64,000 nt of DNA, from positions 62,001 through 126,000 of the forward strand of contig NZ_BMUZ01000009.1 of NCBI RefSeq assembly GCF_014650455.1, given 5' to 3'. Each line of letters opens with the position of its first letter. Position 1 is the stretch's first letter. Of the stretch, positions 60,167 through 64,000 are shown one piece after another. This DNA is from Streptomyces xanthochromogenes (GTDB lineage Bacteria > Actinomycetota > Actinomycetes > Streptomycetales > Streptomycetaceae). A program made the translations under genes and the position numbers. Below the pieces are notes generated by a model. That model was not told the DNA's origin and ran no database searches. It worked only from the letters and a program-made list of their open reading frames with translations.

Positions 60167-62439
60167 CCGCACCCCACGCCTCACCCCCCACCCCCCGGCT
60201 GCCGGCCGGGCACGGCCGGCGGCGCCCGGCCAACACCCCTTCGGGAGACCGCCGTTCGCGCGCGCGGCAGGCCCCGAAGGCCCGGCCAGCCAAGGTGGTG
60301 CGCAGCCCCACGGTCCTCCAGATGGAGGCCCTGGAGTGCGGCGCCGCCTCCCTCGCCATGGTGCTCGCCCACCACGGCCGCCATGTGCCCCTGGAGGAGC
60401 TGCGCATCGCCTGCGGCGTCTCGCGCGACGGCTCGCGGGCGAGCAACGTCCTGAAGGCGGCGCGCGGTTACGGGCTCACCGCCAAGGGCATGCAGATGGA
60501 GCCGGCCGCCCTCGCCGAAGTCCAGGCACCCGCCATCCTGTTCTGGGAGTTCAACCACTACGTCGTGTACGACGGCACGGGCCGTCGGCTGGGGCGGCGG
60601 GGCGTGTACGTCAACGACCCGGACAAGGGCCGCCGTTTCGTCGCGTCGGAGGACTTCGACACGAGCTTCACCGGCGTCGTCCTGGTTCTGGAACCCGGCC
60701 CGGACTTCCGGCCCGGCGGCAGGAAGCCCGGTGTCCTCGGTGCGCTGCCCGCCCGGCTGCGCGGCACCACGGGCACGATGCTGGCCGCACTGCTCGCCAG
60801 CCTGCTCCTGGTGGCCGTCGGCGCGACGCTCCCCGCGCTGAGCCGCACGTACATCGATATGTTCCTGATAGGTCATCAGACGTCCTTGCTGGGAGTCCTG
60901 TTCGCCGCGATGGGCCTGATGGTGGTGCTCACCGTGGTGCTGACCTGGCTCCAGCAGGCCAACCTGCTGCGCGGGCGGATCATCTCCTCCACGCTCACCA
61001 GCGCCCGCTTCTTCCGGCATCTGCTGCGGCTGCCGGTCACGTTCTTCGCACAGCGCAGCCCCGCCGACCTCGTGCAGCGGCTGCAGTCCAACGACGCGGT
61101 GGCCGAGACACTGGCCCGCGATCTGACGGCGGCGGCCGTGGACGGCGTCGTCGTGCTGCTCTACGCCGTCCTGCTGTGGACCTACGATCCCCAGCTCACC
61201 GTCGTCGGGGTGGGCATCGCGCTGCTCAACGTCGTCGCGATGCGCATCGTCGTACGGCTGCGGGCCACCGATACCCAGAAGCTGCGGGCCGACAGCGCCC
61301 GGCTCACCAACACCTCGTACACCGGGCTCCAGTTGATCGAGACCATGAAGGCCACCGGCGGCGAGAACGGGTACTTCCGGCGCTGGGCGGGCCAGCACGC
61401 GACCACCCTGGAGGTGCAGCAGCGGCTCGGGGTGCCGAGTGCCTGGCTCGGGGTGGTGGCGCCCGCGCTCGCCACCCTCAACAGTGCGCTGATTCTGTGG
61501 ATCGGCGGGCTGCGGGCGGTGGAGGGGCACCTGTCGATCGGTCTGCTCGTCGCGTTCCAGGCCCTGGTGACGCGCTTCACCGCGCCGGTGACCCGGCTGA
61601 ACGGGGTGGCAGGCCGGATCCAGGACTTCGCGGCCGATGTCGCCCGGCTCAAGGACGTCGAGAACTTCCCCGTGGACGCGCTGCACAGCCGCCCGGAGCC
61701 GCTCGCGAGCACCCGCCGCCTCAAGGGCCATGTGACGCTCGACGACATCACGTTCGGCTACAGCCCGCTCGACAAGCCCCTGCTCACCGGCTTCTCGCTG
61801 ACCGTCGGGCCGGGTCAGCAGGTGGCTCTGGTCGGTGGCTCGGGAAGCGGCAAGTCGACGGTTTCCAGGCTGATTTCGGGCCTGTACTCCCCCTGGGAGG
61901 GCACCATCCGCATCGACGGCCGGCGCCTGGAGGACATCCCGCGCGGGGCGCTCGCCGCCTCCGTCTCCTTCGTCGACCAGGACGTCTTCCTCTTCGAGGG
62001 CACGGTGCGGGACAACGTGGCACTGTGGGACCCCTCGATCCCGGACGACGCCGTGGTCCTGGCGTTGCGGGACGCGGAGCTTTACGACGTGGTCGCGCGG
62101 CGGCCCGGCGGCATCCACAGCCGGGTCGAGCAGGACGGGCGCAACTTCTCCGGCGGCCAGCGCCAGCGCCTGGAGATCGCGCGGGCGCTGGTGCGCCGTC
62201 CCAGCATCCTGGTCCTCGACGAGGTCACCAGTGCCCTGGACGCGGAGACCGAGCACCTCATCATCGACAACCTGCGTCGCCGGGGCTGCGCCTGCGTCGT
62301 CATCGCGCACCGGCTGAGCACGGTCCGCGACAGCGACGAGATCGTGGTCCTCGACCACGGCACGGTCGTGGAGCGGGGCCGCCACGAGGATCTCGTCGGC
62401 GCAGCCGGGCCGTACGCCCGGCTCGTGAGGGAGCACTGA
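60163..62439 (+). CDS. NHLP exporter: C39 peptidase-ABC transporter
   Basis: 758 aa from GTG 60163. Residues ~48-165 are the C39 protease: QMEALECGAASLAMVLAHHG (nucleophile Cys59), FNHYVVYD (His132), VNDPDKG (Asp152). Residues ~200-470 hold six membrane helices. The ABC domain has Walker A GGSGSGKST (~558), FSGGQRQR (~662) and LVLDEVTS (~685). It cuts the precursor after GG and exports the core. Coupled to the adaptor gene, followed by the second ABC gene with 1 nt between. Confidence 0.95.
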   Translation: MTAPHASPPTPRLPAGHGRRRPANTPSGDRRSRARQAPKARPAKVVRSPTVLQMEALECGAASLAMVLAHHGRHVPLEELRIACGVSRDGSRASNVLKAARGYGLTAKGMQMEPAALAEVQAPAILFWEFNHYVVYDGTGRRLGRRGVYVNDPDKGRRFVASEDFDTSFTGVVLVLEPGPDFRPGGRKPGVLGALPARLRGTTGTMLAALLASLLLVAVGATLPALSRTYIDMFLIGHQTSLLGVLFAAMGLMVVLTVVLTWLQQANLLRGRIISSTLTSARFFRHLLRLPVTFFAQRSPADLVQRLQSNDAVAETLARDLTAAAVDGVVVLLYAVLLWTYDPQLTVVGVGIALLNVVAMRIVVRLRATDTQKLRADSARLTNTSYTGLQLIETMKATGGENGYFRRWAGQHATTLEVQQRLGVPSAWLGVVAPALATLNSALILWIGGLRAVEGHLSIGLLVAFQALVTRFTAPVTRLNGVAGRIQDFAADVARLKDVENFPVDALHSRPEPLASTRRLKGHVTLDDITFGYSPLDKPLLTGFSLTVGPGQQVALVGGSGSGKSTVSRLISGLYSPWEGTIRIDGRRLEDIPRGALAASVSFVDQDVFLFEGTVRDNVALWDPSIPDDAVVLALRDAELYDVVARRPGGIHSRVEQDGRNFSGGQRQRLEIARALVRRPSILVLDEVTSALDAETEHLIIDNLRRRGCACVVIAHRLSTVRDSDEIVVLDHGTVVERGRHEDLVGAAGPYARLVREH

Positions 62440-62440
62440 G

Positions 62441-64000
62441 ATGAGCCCCGTACATCCCCTCGCCCAGCCGGGCACCGCCGGTCAGGACGCCGCGGTCGGC
62501 GCGCTCGGCGGCCTGGGGCAGGGCGTCGACTGCACCGGGCTGCGCGGCTTCTCCCTCGAAGGGCCGCAGGTGCTGTGGCTGGTGGTGAGCGGCGCCCTCG
62601 ACCTGTTCGCGGTGGACGCGGCGGAGCAGGGCCACTGGCACTTCCTCGGCCGGCTCGAACCGGGCACCCTGCTGCTCGGCCCCGTCGAGGGCCCGCAGCA
62701 CACCCTGGTCGGGCGCCCGCTGCGGGAGTGCGTGCTGCGCCGCATTCCGCTGCGCGAGCTGTACCGGCATCCGCAATCCGGCGGCCCCGAAGGCGGCCAC
62801 GACGGCGGCCTCAGCCGGTACGACACCGGGGACGCGGCCCTCAGTCTCCTGGAGCACGCCTTCTCGCTCGGCGTCGGGCGGGGCCAACGGGTGTTGTTCG
62901 AAGCCCCGTTGGACGGTCGCACCCCGCTGGACGAGTCCGTGGCGGACGACGACATCCTGTGGCTTGCGGTGGCACCGGGCAGCGTGCAGTACGGGGCGGC
63001 CTTCAGCGCGGAGGCGGCCGGGGACCTGCTCGTCGACGGTGGCTTGTGGCAGGGCATGGTCAACCAGCAGTACCGGCTGCTCGCCGCGCTCGACCGCTGG
63101 ATCGAGCGGGTGGAGCGTGCCCACGAGGACCGCGCGGCCGCCGGGATCAAGGCCGGTGAGGCGGTCCGCGAGGAGGCCGACCGGGCGCTGCTCAGCTCCA
63201 TCGGCCGCCCCGGCAGGGCGAGTTCACGCGCGGCGGCGTCCGACGACTCGACGTACGCCGCCTGCCGCCTGGTCGCGGAGGCGGCCGGGATCACCCTCGG
63301 CGACCCGGCCCTCGGCGGCGCGGTCAGCGACCGGATCGACCCGGTCGAGCGGGTCGCCGTCGCCTCGCGCGTCCGCACCCGGCCGGTGCGGCTCGACGGC
63401 CGCTGGTGGCGCGAGGACGCCGGGCCGCTCGTCGGCCACCGCACGAGCGGCACCCCGGTCGCCCTGCTGTGGCGGCGCGGCGGCTACGAGGCGGTGCATC
63501 CGGTGTCCGGGCGGCGCACCCGGGTGGACGCGGGCAACGCCGAGGAGTTCGAGCGGCGGGCCGTGATGTTCTATCGGCCGCTGCCGGACCGCCCGCTGAG
63601 CCGGTGGGGGCTGCTCCGGTTCGGCCTGCGCGGCACCCGCCCCGACGTGCGCAGGCTGCTGCTCGCCGGTCTGGTGACGGTGGGGCTCGGCGCGCTCGTG
63701 CCGATCGCGACCGGTCAGGTGCTCGGGGTGTACGTGCCGCGGGCGCAGAACGGCCTCATCGTGCAGGTCTCGCTCGCCGTGATCGTCACCGGCGTGGTGT
63801 CGGCGGCGTTCACGCTGCTCCAGAACCTCACTGTGCTGCGCATGGAGGGCCGGATCGAGAGTACCCTTCAACCCGCCGTCTGGGACCGGCTGTTGAGGCT
63901 GCCGACCACGTTCTTCGCCGGGCGTTCCACCGGCGAGCTCGCGAGCGCCGCAATGGGCATGAGCGCGATCCGGCGGGTCCTTTCCGGGATCGGCCCGGTC
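62441..64000 (+). CDS. NHLP exporter: second ABC permease/ATPase, 3' end outside window
   Basis: 520 residues visible, ATG 62441, runs past 64000. No C39 domain; the N-terminal ~400 residues are soluble (a cyclic-nucleotide-binding-like barrel first, LGRLEPGTLLLGPVEGP, then a degraded linker), followed from about residue 410 by membrane helices (LLLAGLVTVGLGALVPIATGQVLG, key residues). The ABC domain would come after the window edge. In NHLP systems this protein pairs with the C39 exporter. Whether tailoring enzymes follow is not visible. Confidence 0.9.
   Translation, partial: MSPVHPLAQPGTAGQDAAVGALGGLGQGVDCTGLRGFSLEGPQVLWLVVSGALDLFAVDAAEQGHWHFLGRLEPGTLLLGPVEGPQHTLVGRPLRECVLRRIPLRELYRHPQSGGPEGGHDGGLSRYDTGDAALSLLEHAFSLGVGRGQRVLFEAPLDGRTPLDESVADDDILWLAVAPGSVQYGAAFSAEAAGDLLVDGGLWQGMVNQQYRLLAALDRWIERVERAHEDRAAAGIKAGEAVREEADRALLSSIGRPGRASSRAAASDDSTYAACRLVAEAAGITLGDPALGGAVSDRIDPVERVAVASRVRTRPVRLDGRWWREDAGPLVGHRTSGTPVALLWRRGGYEAVHPVSGRRTRVDAGNAEEFERRAVMFYRPLPDRPLSRWGLLRFGLRGTRPDVRRLLLAGLVTVGLGALVPIATGQVLGVYVPRAQNGLIVQVSLAVIVTGVVSAAFTLLQNLTVLRMEGRIESTLQPAVWDRLLRLPTTFFAGRSTGELASAAMGMSAIRRVLSGIGPV

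Overview
This is one contiguous stretch of very GC-rich DNA with strong third-position GC bias, many GTG (and one TTG) starts and dense gene packing. Together with Tat-type lipoprotein sugar-binding proteins, a PASTA-less Ser/Thr kinase, a ROK kinase, several LacI/TetR/PadR/ArsR/Lrp regulators, a GH18 chitinase with a DasR-like box and a mycothiol-type actinobacterial gene repertoire, this points to a Streptomyces (or close relative) chromosome. No rRNA, tRNA, CRISPR array, IS element or prophage was seen.

Layout. 1-2695: leftward sugar ABC operon (binding protein, two permeases, the last cut by the window edge). 2956-8874: housekeeping/accessory enzymes (geranylgeranyl-reductase-like flavoprotein, M20 dipeptidase, MBL hydrolase, a P-loop kinase fused to a Nudix domain, a 2OG-Fe(II) oxygenase). 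8901-14774: an accessory island with a T4-like RNA-repair pair (Rnl1-type RNA ligase followed by a Pnkp-type kinase/phosphatase), two small unknown proteins, a decayed SAM methyltransferase gene, and two unknown genes that overlap tail to tail, one of them a TIM-barrel-like protein with a CxCxxC motif. 14880-20797: second sugar ABC operon with a ROK sugar kinase and a divergent LacI repressor, with palindromic operators and a 6 x 16-bp tandem repeat. 20839-26720: Ser/Thr kinase, an HpcH-like aldolase (DUF6986), EtfA/EtfB and a flavin reductase.

26907-35853: thioredoxin-like protein, acyltransferase, B3/4 protein, transglutaminase-like protein, the DUF6421-SDR-threonine aldolase operon, an esterase/LLM oxidoreductase pair and a PadR regulator. 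35984-45060: small enzymes and membrane proteins, a ferredoxin-NADP reductase and an ArsR/OYE-type ene-reductase divergon with two identical operator palindromes. 45101-49782: class II aldolase/ceramidase operon facing a TetR regulator across a large palindrome, plus an Asp-box beta-propeller. 49828-58558: uracil-DNA glycosylase coupled to a BadF/BadG-type sugar kinase, a sirohydrochlorin-chelatase-like protein, a lactonase-like propeller, an FUSC transporter, an Lrp regulator, a HAD phosphatase, a chitinase and a DUF5519 protein.

59029-64000 (running off the edge) is the most interesting locus: a 75-aa double-glycine precursor peptide whose core has no Cys and is built of glycines spaced every four residues (a glycine-zipper pattern), followed by a terminator hairpin and a dedicated NHLP-type export apparatus (HlyD-like adaptor, C39-peptidase ABC exporter, second ABC protein). 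It looks like an uncharacterised exported, possibly membrane-active peptide system.
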